Source: JBFXJF01 sp050175155 (GTDB lineage Bacteria; Bacillota; Bacilli; Tepidibacillales; Tepidibacillaceae). From it: a stretch of DNA of 64,000 nucleotides. This document shows positions 36,313 to 45,019 of the stretch, piece by piece (within the stretch, counting starts at the first letter, position 1; each line of letters begins with the position of its first letter). Made by a program: the position numbers and the translations under genes. Below the pieces are notes generated by a model, which worked only from the letters and a program-made list of their open reading frames with translations, did no database searches and had not been told where the DNA came from. The stretch covers positions 117,807 through 181,806 of the forward strand of contig JBFXJF010000001.1 in the NCBI GenBank assembly GCA_050175155.1, read 5' to 3'.

Positions 36313-36633
36313 TTATTCTTCTTCTAATGTTACCGCTGTTCCGTAAGCCATGATTTCTGAAGCATTTTGCATGATTTGCGAGGTTGTATAAGTCACTTTT
36401 ACAATTGCGTTTGCACCTAGTTGTTTTGCTTCCTCAACCATTAATGCTGTTGATTTTTGTCTTGCATCAGTTAACATTTCGGTATATTCTTTTATTTCTC
36501 CACCGACGATTGTTCTAAAACCGGCAATTATATCTTTTCCAATATGTTTTGATTGAACAATATTACCCTTAACTAAACCGTGAACCTTTGTAATTTTATA
36601 GCCTGGTACATTTTCAATATTTACGATAATCAT
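36313..36633 (-). CDS. YbjQ/UPF0145 family protein
   Basis: 106 residues. The family pattern is present: NIENVPGYKITKVHGLVKGN, then GFRTIVGGEIKEYTEML and ANAIVKVTYTTSQIMQ, with a final YGTAVTLE. These proteins form ring-like oligomers of a beta-rich fold sometimes labelled heavy-metal binding; function is unproven. The ATG complementary to 36631-36633 is selected because AGGAGGAAA lies 10 bases upstream and because homology starts there. Its first 20 bases overlap the end of the membrane-protein gene upstream (36614-36835), so the pair is translationally coupled. Confidence 0.85.
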   Translation of the reverse strand: MIIVNIENVPGYKITKVHGLVKGNIVQSKHIGKDIIAGFRTIVGGEIKEYTEMLTDARQKSTALMVEEAKQLGANAIVKVTYTTSQIMQNASEIMAYGTAVTLEEE

Positions 36634-36835
36634 TATTTTCTTTTTCCTCCTTATATTCTTTATAGCGGTCATAAGCAACACCAAGTAATACTAAAATACT
36701 TCCAATAACACCAATAGCCAAAGCCCCGATTATGTAATTTTCATGAGGAATAACATTAGCAAAAATCGCATAAATAGGGTCAACTATCCAAATTATAAGT
36801 GCTAGGATAATTAATGCCGACCCAATTTTTATCAT
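36614..36835 (-). CDS. Small two-helix membrane protein
   Basis: 73 residues. Two hydrophobic helices (about 5-27 and 35-57) are separated by a short loop IPHENY, followed by a charged cytoplasmic tail DRYKEYKEEKENNDYRKY. I do not recognise a named family; the size and layout are similar to DUF378-like or phage-shock-type small proteins. It is first in a two-gene operon with the YbjQ protein, overlapping it by 20 bases, which may mean the two proteins work together at the membrane. GGAGAGTGAA precedes the ATG. Confidence 0.65.
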   Translation of the reverse strand: MIKIGSALIILALIIWIVDPIYAIFANVIPHENYIIGALAIGVIGSILVLLGVAYDRYKEYKEEKENNDYRKY

Positions 36836-37199
36836 AAAAATTCACTCTCCTTTATCTAGAGATTCTATATGTCAATTTACATTATATACGAATGTCTAGG
36901 TGTTTAGTTTCAAAAAATTATATAATTCGCATAATCTAGAATAAAAAATTAAGAAAATGAGTTTACCCATCTTAAATAAATTGCTTACAAGTTAGAATTA
37001 AGCATTTTAACAGATAACTTACTTTTTAAATACATATATGTTAAAATTATTTACATAGACCTTTATTAAACTGAGTAAAAGTTAAGATTTGCCCATTAAA
37101 TTAGAAGTTTGTATTGTGAAAATATATTAATTTAAGTTTTTACAATTATAACTATATAAAAAATAAAAAGTTTTTTAGGGAAGGGATGTGATTTGTATT
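36836..37199. other. Intergenic region without a recognisable gene
   Basis: 364 AT-rich bases between two divergent operons. I see no open frame with a ribosome site and no stable hairpin with a T-run. It must carry the promoters of both the YbjQ operon and the etf-fix operon, but no clear consensus pair was found. Confidence 0.6.
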
Positions 37200-38018
37200 A
37201 TGCATTATTTAGTATGTATTAAACAAGTTCCAGATACTACTGAGGTAAAACTTGATCCAATAACTAATACACTTGATCGTAGTAGTGCGCCATCTATTCT
37301 TAATCCATACGATGCACACGCTGTTGAGGAAGCGGTTAGACTGAAAAACATTTACGGTGGAAAAGTGACTGTATTAACAATGGGTCCTCCTATGGCGACT
37401 AGTGTTATTAAAAAAGCAATTGAAATGGGTGCAGATGAAGGAGTTTTAATAACCGACAGAGCATTTGCAGGTGCAGACACATTAGCTACTAGTTATGCAT
37501 TAACTCAGGCTATTATGAGAATTTCTGAGACTGAGAAGGTGGATATTATTTTTGCAGGTAAGCAAGCAATTGATGGGGATACTGCACAGGTTGGTCCAGG
37601 TATAGCTAGAAGGTTGGGAATACCAGTATTAACGCAAATAGATAAAATAGAAGATTTTAATCCAGAAGAACGTTTGATACAACTTAGAAGAAGGATTGAA
37701 GAGGGACATGAATTTGTCGAGTCAAGATTACCTTGTTTAATAACCGTTGAAAAAGAGATTAATGAATTAAGTTATTCTCCATTAACTAACATGATTACAG
37801 CAGCTAGGTATCAACCTATAATCTGGACTACTAAAGATATGGAAGTTGACGTCGAAAAATTAGGTTTTAAGGGTTCTGCTACCGTAGTTAGTAAAATTTT
37901 TGCACCACCGAAACAATCAGGTGGTGAGAAATTAGAGGGTAATACTCAACAGGTGGTCGATAAAGCAATAGATAATTTAATTAATATACATGGTTTATTT
38001 GCGAAGGGGGGAGCGTAA
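37200..38018 (+). CDS. fixA: Electron transfer flavoprotein beta subunit (FixA)
   Basis: 272 residues. The start matches the family (MHYLVCIKQVPDTTEVKLDP), followed by AGKQAIDGDTAQVGPGIA, the nucleotide-binding signature of EtfB. In the bifurcating type this subunit takes the hydride from NADH at a second FAD. The operon context (etfB-etfA-fixC-fixX) places it in that group. ATG 37200 is taken from homology. GTG 37188 lies too near the AGGGAAGGG site. The distance from that site to ATG 37200 is long (about 14 bases), so the start is slightly uncertain. fixB follows after 2 bases. Confidence 0.92.
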   Translation: MHYLVCIKQVPDTTEVKLDPITNTLDRSSAPSILNPYDAHAVEEAVRLKNIYGGKVTVLTMGPPMATSVIKKAIEMGADEGVLITDRAFAGADTLATSYALTQAIMRISETEKVDIIFAGKQAIDGDTAQVGPGIARRLGIPVLTQIDKIEDFNPEERLIQLRRRIEEGHEFVESRLPCLITVEKEINELSYSPLTNMITAARYQPIIWTTKDMEVDVEKLGFKGSATVVSKIFAPPKQSGGEKLEGNTQQVVDKAIDNLINIHGLFAKGGA

Positions 38019-38020
38019 TT

Positions 38021-39322
38021 ATGGCAGTAATAATCTCAGATAAATGTATTTTATGTGGTGCTTGCTTAGATACATGTCCTCATGAAGCTCTTTCCTCAGG
38101 GGATGACAAAGTAGAAGTTAACGTAGATTTATGTACCGAATGTGGAGCTTGCATAGATGCTTGTCCCACTAATGCAATTACTTTACCCGAATTTAAGGAG
38201 AAAATAGAAGATAAAATTGAAGTGCCAGAAAAAAAACTGGAATCAGAAAAAGTATCTGAACTTAAGGAACCGAAAGTAGAGAAAACTGAGAAAATATCAA
38301 TTAGTGACTATAATGGAGTATATGTATTTATAGAACAACGTCAAGGGAAAATAGCTTCAGTTTCATTAGAATTATTAGGAGAGGGAAGGAAATTAGCAGA
38401 TAAATTAGGAGTGCAACTTGCTGGGATACTTTTAGGTTACAATGTTAAAGGTCTAACTGATACTTTATACGAGCATGGTGCTGATCTAATTTATTTAATT
38501 AATGATCCAGTATTTGAACACTATCGTTCAGAAGCATATCAATATGGTGTAGTTAATATTGTAGAAAAATATAAACCTGAGATTCTTCTATTTGGAGCTA
38601 CTGTAATAGGGCGTGACTTGGCAAGTACTGTTGCTACAACACTTGGAACTGGATTAACCGCTGATTGTACGCGTCTAGATATTAATCTAGAAAGTAAATT
38701 GTTAGAGGCATCACGTCCAGCTATGGGTGGAAATATTATGGCTACAATCTTGTGTAAAGAGAAAAGACCACAAATGGCTTCTGTACGTGCGAGAGTAATG
38801 AAGGCAATTGAACCAATTAAAGGACGTAAAGGAAAGACAATTGAGGAAGACATAAATATAGATGAAAGTAAATTGCAAACAAGAGTTATTGATGTAGTAT
38901 ATGAAGTAGGGGATAAAATTAACATTGCCGATGCTCAAATTGTTGTTGCAGGTGGTAAGGGATTAGGAGACGAAAAGGGATTTCAAATAATAACAGAGTT
39001 AGCCCAAGTATTAGGTGCAGCCGTGGGTGCGAGCCGTGATGCAGTAGAAGCTGGGTGGATTAGTCATAATAATCAGGTGGGACAAACTGGCACAACAATT
39101 GCTCCAAAATTGTATTTTGCAATAGGTATTTCAGGGGCAGTACAACATATTGTTGGCATGGAAAATTCGGAAATAGTTATAGCTATAAATAAGGATCCAA
39201 ATGCTAAAATATTCGAGAAATGCACCTATGGAATTGTAGGGGATGCATTTGAAGTAGTACCTAAGTTTATTGAAGGGTTTAAGAAAATTATTAATGAAAG
39301 TGGTGAAGTGAAAAATGGCTGA
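38021..39322 (+). CDS. fixB: Electron transfer flavoprotein alpha subunit with N-terminal 2x[4Fe-4S] ferredoxin domain (FixB)
   Basis: 433 residues, about 100 longer than plain EtfA. The extension carries two classical ferredoxin clusters: C9, C12, C15, C19 and C38, C41, C44, C48. An acidic/lysine-rich linker (about 60-90) follows, then the EtfA core with GAAVGASRDAVEAGWI and the FAD loop VGQTGTTIAPKLYFAIGISGA. The added ferredoxin gives an internal low-potential electron wire, fitting a role in reducing ferredoxin by bifurcation. The end overlaps fixC by 8 bases. Confidence 0.93.
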   Translation: MAVIISDKCILCGACLDTCPHEALSSGDDKVEVNVDLCTECGACIDACPTNAITLPEFKEKIEDKIEVPEKKLESEKVSELKEPKVEKTEKISISDYNGVYVFIEQRQGKIASVSLELLGEGRKLADKLGVQLAGILLGYNVKGLTDTLYEHGADLIYLINDPVFEHYRSEAYQYGVVNIVEKYKPEILLFGATVIGRDLASTVATTLGTGLTADCTRLDINLESKLLEASRPAMGGNIMATILCKEKRPQMASVRARVMKAIEPIKGRKGKTIEEDINIDESKLQTRVIDVVYEVGDKINIADAQIVVAGGKGLGDEKGFQIITELAQVLGAAVGASRDAVEAGWISHNNQVGQTGTTIAPKLYFAIGISGAVQHIVGMENSEIVIAINKDPNAKIFEKCTYGIVGDAFEVVPKFIEGFKKIINESGEVKNG

Positions 39323-40607
39323 AAAATTTGATGTAATAGTTGTCGGTTGTGGGCCTGCTGGAACTTCTGCTGCGTACATTTTAGCAAAAGCCGGTTTAAA
39401 TGTAATCATGATTGAACGTGGTGAATATCCTGGAGCAAAAAACGTTATGGGTGGCATTTTATACCGTTATCCACTTGAAGAGATTGTGCCGGAATTTTTG
39501 GCAGAAGCTCCTTTAGAACGTCCGATTGTAGAACAAAATCTTTGGATTTTAAATAAAGATTCTGTTATTAAAACAGGATATAGAGGATTGGAATGGGCTG
39601 AAGCTCCACATAATAACTTTACGGTTTTTCGTGCAAAATTCGACCAATGGTATGCTAAGAAAGCTGTTGAGCAAGGAGCTTTATTAATTACTGAAACGGT
39701 TGTAACTGAAGTAATTGTAGAAGATGGTAGGGTAAAAGGTGTAAAAACTGATCGTCCTGATGGGATACTTTATGCAAATATTGTAATTTTGGCTGATGGT
39801 GTTAATTCTCTTCTTGCAAAGCAGTTAGGTTTTCACAAAGAGATAAAACCTTCCGATGTTGCTTTAGCTACACTAGAAGTAATTAACCTCTCATCCGAGA
39901 AAATTGAAGATAGATTTAATCTTGAGCCAAATCAAGGTGCTACGATTGAAGTATTTGGTGATTCAACAAAAGGAATGATGGGGACAGGATTTATTTATAC
40001 AAACAAGGAAAGCATAAGTATTGGGGTAGGCGCATTACTATCCGACTTAGCCAAGAATCATCAACGACCCCATGATTTATTAGAAGATTTCAAACAACAT
40101 CGGATTATACGCAAGCTTATTGAAGGTGGCGAACCAAAAGAGTATTTAGCACATTTAATTCCAGAGGGTGGATATCACGCGATACCAAAATTATTTGGTC
40201 ACGGTGTTATGGTTGTTGGTGATGCTGCACAATTAGTAAATGGAATTCATAGAGAAGGTTCTAATCTAGCAATGATGTCGGGCAAATTGGCTGCAGAAAC
40301 GGCAATCTTAGCAAATGAAGTTAATGATTACTCAGAGAATATTCTGTCAAATTATCAACAAAGTTTAATGGGAAGCTTTGTAGGGCAGGACTTGAAAAAA
40401 TATAAAGATGCAACACATTTATTAGCTACTCATCCTGAATATTTTAATATTTATTTTCCAATGCTTTCAAAAGCTGCAAGTGAAATGTTAACTGTTGACG
40501 GAGATTCCAAATGGAAGAAACAGAAGAATGTTATTAATATGGTTCGAGAAAGAGGAATATATAGAACAGCGCGCGATTTATTTCGTTTAGGAAGGGTGAT
40601 GAAATAA
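39315..40607 (+). CDS. fixC: FixC flavoprotein, ETF:quinone oxidoreductase family
   Basis: 430 residues. The FAD motif VVGCGPAGTSAAYILAKAG is at the N-terminus, PGAKNVMGGILYR is the family segment following it, then LADGVNSLLAKQLGF, and VVGDAAQLVNGIHREGSNLAM near the C-terminus. FixC accepts the high-potential electrons from FixAB and passes them to quinone, probably menaquinone in this organism. It lacks the C-terminal cluster domain of mitochondrial ETF-QO, which here is the separate FixX. It overlaps fixB by 8 bases and fixX by 1, so the complex is made in fixed ratio. Confidence 0.93.
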   Translation: MAEKFDVIVVGCGPAGTSAAYILAKAGLNVIMIERGEYPGAKNVMGGILYRYPLEEIVPEFLAEAPLERPIVEQNLWILNKDSVIKTGYRGLEWAEAPHNNFTVFRAKFDQWYAKKAVEQGALLITETVVTEVIVEDGRVKGVKTDRPDGILYANIVILADGVNSLLAKQLGFHKEIKPSDVALATLEVINLSSEKIEDRFNLEPNQGATIEVFGDSTKGMMGTGFIYTNKESISIGVGALLSDLAKNHQRPHDLLEDFKQHRIIRKLIEGGEPKEYLAHLIPEGGYHAIPKLFGHGVMVVGDAAQLVNGIHREGSNLAMMSGKLAAETAILANEVNDYSENILSNYQQSLMGSFVGQDLKKYKDATHLLATHPEYFNIYFPMLSKAASEMLTVDGDSKWKKQKNVINMVRERGIYRTARDLFRLGRVMK

Positions 40608-40903
40608 TGTCAGAACCTAATAAAAAACTAACTATTGAGGAACTACAATATTTGACACGTTTTGCAGCTGATAATGATTCGCATGTTTTCATTAAGGATT
40701 TAAATATTTGTAAAACAAAATGTGAGGAAAAAGTTTGTACGATTGTCTGTCCAGCAGAAGCTTATAAATGGGAAGGCGATAGAATGTTTGTTGGATATGA
40801 AGGATGCCATGAATGTGGAAGCTGTCGAATAAGTTGTCCATATGATAATATTGAGTGGAGATATCCTAAGGGTGGAAAAGGTATAATATTTAGATTAGCT
40901 TAA
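40607..40903 (+). CDS. fixX: Ferredoxin-like protein FixX
   Basis: 98 residues. The cysteines C-x3-C-x4-C-x3-CP (from CKTKCEEKVCTIVCP) and CHECGSCRISCP form cluster ligands as in FixX, and the ending YDNIEWRYPKGGKGIIFRLA is the typical C-terminus. It makes the iron-sulfur part of the FixCX quinone-reducing arm. The start codon overlaps the last base of the fixC stop. A strong terminator follows. No nif genes are present in the window, so the complex need not serve nitrogen fixation. Confidence 0.92.
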   Translation: MSEPNKKLTIEELQYLTRFAADNDSHVFIKDLNICKTKCEEKVCTIVCPAEAYKWEGDRMFVGYEGCHECGSCRISCPYDNIEWRYPKGGKGIIFRLA

Positions 40904-40905
40904 TA

Positions 40906-40947
40906 AAAATAACGATGGGCTACAATGTCCATCGTTATTTTTTAGAA
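40906..40947. terminator. Terminator of the etf-fix operon
   Basis: A 13-bp stem AAAATAACGATGG (40906-40918) with its complement (40929-40941), then TTTT. A-rich on the other side, so it may also serve the convergent protease gene. Confidence 0.88.
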
Positions 40948-40964
40948 TTGTAAAAGTCATATTG

Positions 40965-42680
40965 TTATAAATCAAAAACTTTAATAACCCATTCTAAGAA
41001 ACTATTTTGTTTAACTTTAATAGTACCTGAATTATTAAGTGCTTCTTCAACGTTAATTTCTCCATAACCAAAATAAGCATCCTGCCCAGCCGGACCAATA
41101 TCGGTAGCTGTATTTTTTATAATATCGGCTACTTCTTTATTAGTTAGATCAGGATTGATTGCCCTTATCAAACCTGCTAGACCGGCAACATGTGGACTTG
41201 CCATCGAAGTACCTGACATGGCTGCGTATTCATTATTTGGGTAAGTACTAGCTATATTAACTCCTGGTGCTGAAACATCAATATAGGGTCCGAAGTTAGA
41301 GAAGCCAGCTTTAGCTTTAAGACTATCAAGAGCTGCTACTGCAATTACTTCAGTATATGCGGCAGGATAACCTAATTCATCAATATCGTCATTACCAGAT
41401 GCTGCAACAAGAACAACATCTTTAGAGTAAGCATATCTAACAGCATCTAATAAGTATTTAGACTCAGCATAATTACCAAGGCTAAGATTAATAACCTTTG
41501 CACCATGTTCTGTAGCCCAATAAATTCCCTCAGCTACATCAAATAATGTCCCCGCACCAGATTGATCCAATACCTTTATCGGCATAATTTTGTTGTACCA
41601 TGTTATACCTGCTATACCTTCTTGATTATTAGTATTGGCAGATATAATACCTGACACATGTGTACCATGACCGTCATCGTCCATTGGAGGTAAGTTTGGT
41701 TTAAGCACATTATAACCTTCTGTAAGTTTGTCCTTAAATTCAGGATGATCCAAATCGATTCCAGTATCAATTACTGCAATAATAACTTCATCTTTTCCAC
41801 GTGTTGTACTCCATCCTTTTTCTACAAGAATAGAAGGGAGATTCCATTGATATTCTGAGTAAAGAATATCATTAGGTGTAAAATTTTCCCCTAAATTATT
41901 GGACAAATATACAAAGTGCGGTTCAACATATTCGATTTTTTTACTATCTTCGTTATTCTTATCCTCTAATATTTTTATTAAATCTTTTATATCGTAGTTT
42001 AAACTTTTTATAATTATTGCATGGTCTCTACGTTTCACACTTAACAAATCGTATTTTAATAAAAAAGTTTGTATAAATTCTTCAGTAACATTATCTTTAA
42101 ATTTTACAACAACTTCTTTTTCAATATAATGACTAACTCCCTTAGTTTCAGTATCCGGTTCAAGGTTTGGGAGCCTTTCATCAATTGACAAGGATATATT
42201 AGGTATGTATTTAGTCGGCGTTGTTTTCCACCGATTATTTTGTAGATGAGTAACCGTATACATTCTTAATTGTTGTTTTTTTTCAATTTCAGAAAATATA
42301 TCAGGTTTTATTTTTACCAGATATCTTTCATTATTTGAACTAGAATATATTGGAATTATTAATTCATATTTACTTAAAACATTATTATCTTGTAAAAAAT
42401 TTTTTTCTAAAGTAATACTAATTATTTCTGGATATTCTTCTTTAATTTTTTCTATATCCTCGCTTGTTTTAGCATTATTAAGCGTTAATTCCAGTTGTGA
42501 GCTTAATTTATTTAAGTGAAATTCAGTTGTTAATGTTGCGTCATTATAGATATAATTTGCTTCTTCCTTAGCTTCATCCTTCATTTTAGCAAGATTATCA
42601 AAACTATCCTTAGTAAAAATTAGATAAGTTAAAAATACTAAAAATAATAATAAGTAAAAATAACTATATTTTTTAATCAA
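40965..42680 (-). CDS. Membrane-anchored subtilisin-like serine protease (S8)
   Basis: 571 residues. A hydrophobic N-terminal helix (about 5-22) targets it outside. Residues 25-270 form a long prodomain-like region, including an inhibitor-I9-like part (VVKFKDNVTEEFIQTFLLKYD). The catalytic domain (about 280-560) has the full triad: Asp305 in VIDTGID, His338 in GHGTHVSGI and Ser492 in GTSMASPHVAG, plus the oxyanion asparagine in AASGND. It should be a secreted or cell-surface peptidase maturing by self-cleavage. Its ribosome site is TAGGAGGG. The gene stands alone between fixX and a DUF1540 gene. Confidence 0.92.
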   Translation of the reverse strand: MIKKYSYFYLLLFLVFLTYLIFTKDSFDNLAKMKDEAKEEANYIYNDATLTTEFHLNKLSSQLELTLNNAKTSEDIEKIKEEYPEIISITLEKNFLQDNNVLSKYELIIPIYSSSNNERYLVKIKPDIFSEIEKKQQLRMYTVTHLQNNRWKTTPTKYIPNISLSIDERLPNLEPDTETKGVSHYIEKEVVVKFKDNVTEEFIQTFLLKYDLLSVKRRDHAIIIKSLNYDIKDLIKILEDKNNEDSKKIEYVEPHFVYLSNNLGENFTPNDILYSEYQWNLPSILVEKGWSTTRGKDEVIIAVIDTGIDLDHPEFKDKLTEGYNVLKPNLPPMDDDGHGTHVSGIISANTNNQEGIAGITWYNKIMPIKVLDQSGAGTLFDVAEGIYWATEHGAKVINLSLGNYAESKYLLDAVRYAYSKDVVLVAASGNDDIDELGYPAAYTEVIAVAALDSLKAKAGFSNFGPYIDVSAPGVNIASTYPNNEYAAMSGTSMASPHVAGLAGLIRAINPDLTNKEVADIIKNTATDIGPAGQDAYFGYGEINVEEALNNSGTIKVKQNSFLEWVIKVFDL

Positions 42681-42835
42681 TAAAATCCCTCCTAAATTAT
42701 AAAGATACTATTAGTCTGTAAGAGAAAAGTTTTTTTATTCCTGAATTTTTGTACCATTTTTAACTAATGGATAAATTATCTATGAAAACTTTTTGAGGTT
42801 TTTGTAAAAATTATAATATTAGGAGGTGATATCAT

Positions 42836-43039
42836 ATGCCAAAAGTTAAATGTAGTGTAAGCAACTGTTATTATCATTTAGAAGGAAATGGATGTTCAGC
42901 AGATTCAATAATGGTTGATGTAGAAAAAAATGCGAATAACAAATTCTATGAGGAGTTTGGAGAAATAAACGGAGACCATATTGATAATGCTAAGAGCAAG
43001 TTGGAAACAATATGTAATACGTTTAAACCGATTAGTTAA
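42836..43039 (+). CDS. DUF1540 cysteine-rich small protein
   Basis: 67 residues with the DUF1540 pattern: VKCSVSNCYYHLEGNGCSAD, then a final ETICNTFKP, i.e. four cysteines in a CxxxxC...C...C order likely to hold a metal. The function of the family is unknown; it is widespread in spore-forming Bacillota. A TAGGAGGTGATA site, an excellent match, precedes the ATG, suggesting high translation. It is monocistronic, with a terminator at 43080. Confidence 0.85.
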   Translation: MPKVKCSVSNCYYHLEGNGCSADSIMVDVEKNANNKFYEEFGEINGDHIDNAKSKLETICNTFKPIS

Positions 43040-43079
43040 TTAACAAGATTTTTAATACTTTAAAAGTCTGAAGCACTTT

Positions 43080-43107
43080 AAGCACTTCTATTTGAAGTGC
43101 TTCTTTT
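43080..43107 (+). terminator. Terminator after the DUF1540 gene
   Basis: AAGCACTTC (43080-43088) pairs with GAAGTGCTT (43094-43102), then CTTTTC. Confidence 0.78.
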
Positions 43108-43214
43108 CATATTACTAAAGATTAATTGACAATTGTGAATTTATAATTGTACTAGGTAATAATAAATCGTATAATTAATTAGAAAAAATTTCTAATTATG
43201 GAGGGTAGTAAAAT

Positions 43215-44936
43215 ATGAAAAATAAGAAGTTAATCGGAAGAACTAGTCTAAAAACTGAATTTATTATCTGGTTCCTAGCAATATCGATTATCCCCTTAAT
43301 AATTATCAGTTCTATAGTTTTCAATGTTTCAAAAATCTCTTTAACTGAATTAGGTGAGGAACAAATCAAAAACTCAGTTGAGATTATCTACCAAATGGCT
43401 GAAGAGTATAATAATGAGGTAAAAGAGGGGAATAATTATATAGATTTAGCACAAGAAAAATTACGCCAACAACTACTAGGTCCAAAAATTGATGGTAAAA
43501 GGTCGTTAATAAATCAAAGTTTTATAGTAGGGGAAGATGATTTTTTACTTGCATATAATTCTAGTGGAACAATGGTAATGCATCCATTACTTGAAGGCAA
43601 AAACTTTAGTAATGATCAAGTAGTTCAACAGATTATTAAACAAAAAGAGGGCTTTTTTGAATATACTTTTACTGATTCGAATGGTATTTCTCGAGATGTG
43701 ATTTTATACCTTAAATATTTTGAACCATGGGATTGGATAATAGCAAATAATACTTTTAAAGATAATTTTAATCCGCAGGTTAGTGAGATTGAATCATTAA
43801 TATATGCACTGTTAGTATTTATTGGTGTAATGATTATAGTAAGTGCGTTGTTAATAACACGTAAAATTGTTAAGCCAATAAATGAATTGAGTAATGGTAT
43901 GATTTATATTGGGGAAGGTGATTTTACTCATAGCGTATACGTAAAATCTAAGAATGAGTTGGGTTTATTAGCAGAGAACATGAACAAAGCATCTAGTTCG
44001 ATTAAATTACTTATAGATGAAGCTAAAAATTCAACTAATAAGGTATCGCAATCATCAAAAATTTTAAATAGCTTAGCTCTAGGAACAAATGAAATGGTTA
44101 ATAAAGTTGCTGTATTAATTGAAAATATGGATAATAATCTTAAGGTACAAGGTGCAAACGTTGATAACCTATTTAGTATAATGGAAGAATTAGCAGCTAG
44201 TTATCAAGAAATATCGGCAGCTACTGAAGAGGTTAAAACAACCTCGAGTATGGCCCTAAAAGCTGGGGAAAAGGGAATGGACATAATAAAGGCTATATCA
44301 GACCAGAATACGCAAATAGTTAATTATGTAAATCACTCTAGTGAAAAGATTAACAAATTACAACAAAGTACTCTTGATATAGGAGATATTATTGACTTAA
44401 TAACGGAAATTTCAAGTCAAACAAATCTATTAGCGATCAATGCAGCAATAGAAGCAGCTAGGGCCGGCGTTTATGGACGTGGATTTGCTGTTGTAGCAGA
44501 AGAGATTCGTAATTTGGCTGAGGATACTTCTAAGGCAGCAAATAATGTTAGGGTAAAAATAGAAGGCATTCAACAAGATACCGAACAAACTTTTAAAAAA
44601 TTTGGGGAATTAATAGAATCGGTTACAAAAGAAAGTCAACTACTAGAACAAACTGAAGAGAAGTTTGAATTAATTATTGAATCGGTAGGTAATGTTGCTT
44701 CACAAATATCTGAGGTTGCGATTACCATTAATGAAATGGCCACAGGAACTTCAAATGCAGTTGAAGATGTTAGTCAAGTCTCAAACATTTCTAGCAGTAT
44801 ATCAAAGAGTAGTGAAAATCTAGTTGTCTCTTCTGAAGAACAGGTTGAAATATCTAAAGAGATTAAAAATTCCGCAAATGCGCTTGACATAATGGCGGAT
44901 GATTTAAGTAAAGTTATTAATAAGTTTAAGATATAA
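43215..44936 (+). CDS. Methyl-accepting chemotaxis protein
   Basis: 573 residues. Membrane helices at about 15-38 and 197-218 flank an outside single-Cache-type sensor domain (YNSSGTMVMHPLLEGKNF and DWIIANNTF are typical). A HAMP domain (about 220-272) and the long signalling coiled coil follow, with the hairpin tip EISSQTNLLAINAAIEAARAG that binds CheA/CheW. The ligand is unknown; Cache receptors mostly bind small carboxylates or amino acids. No che or flagellar genes are nearby, so it is an orphan receptor. GGAGGG lies 9 bases before the ATG. Confidence 0.93.
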   Translation: MKNKKLIGRTSLKTEFIIWFLAISIIPLIIISSIVFNVSKISLTELGEEQIKNSVEIIYQMAEEYNNEVKEGNNYIDLAQEKLRQQLLGPKIDGKRSLINQSFIVGEDDFLLAYNSSGTMVMHPLLEGKNFSNDQVVQQIIKQKEGFFEYTFTDSNGISRDVILYLKYFEPWDWIIANNTFKDNFNPQVSEIESLIYALLVFIGVMIIVSALLITRKIVKPINELSNGMIYIGEGDFTHSVYVKSKNELGLLAENMNKASSSIKLLIDEAKNSTNKVSQSSKILNSLALGTNEMVNKVAVLIENMDNNLKVQGANVDNLFSIMEELAASYQEISAATEEVKTTSSMALKAGEKGMDIIKAISDQNTQIVNYVNHSSEKINKLQQSTLDIGDIIDLITEISSQTNLLAINAAIEAARAGVYGRGFAVVAEEIRNLAEDTSKAANNVRVKIEGIQQDTEQTFKKFGELIESVTKESQLLEQTEEKFELIIESVGNVASQISEVAITINEMATGTSNAVEDVSQVSNISSSISKSSENLVVSSEEQVEISKEIKNSANALDIMADDLSKVINKFKI

Positions 44937-44941
44937 GTTAA

Positions 44942-44985
44942 AAGAAAAGAGAAGGTCTTGTTTCTTTCTCTTTTCTTTTTGAAAA
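44942..44985. terminator. Terminator after the chemotaxis receptor gene
   Basis: AGAAAAGAGAA pairs with TTTCTCTTTTCT around a short loop, followed by T-rich sequence. The A-rich opposite flank could serve the convergent repeat-protein gene. Confidence 0.7.
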
Positions 44986-45019
44986 TTTTGCTTATTATAT
45001 AAATTGTTTTATGAATTTC

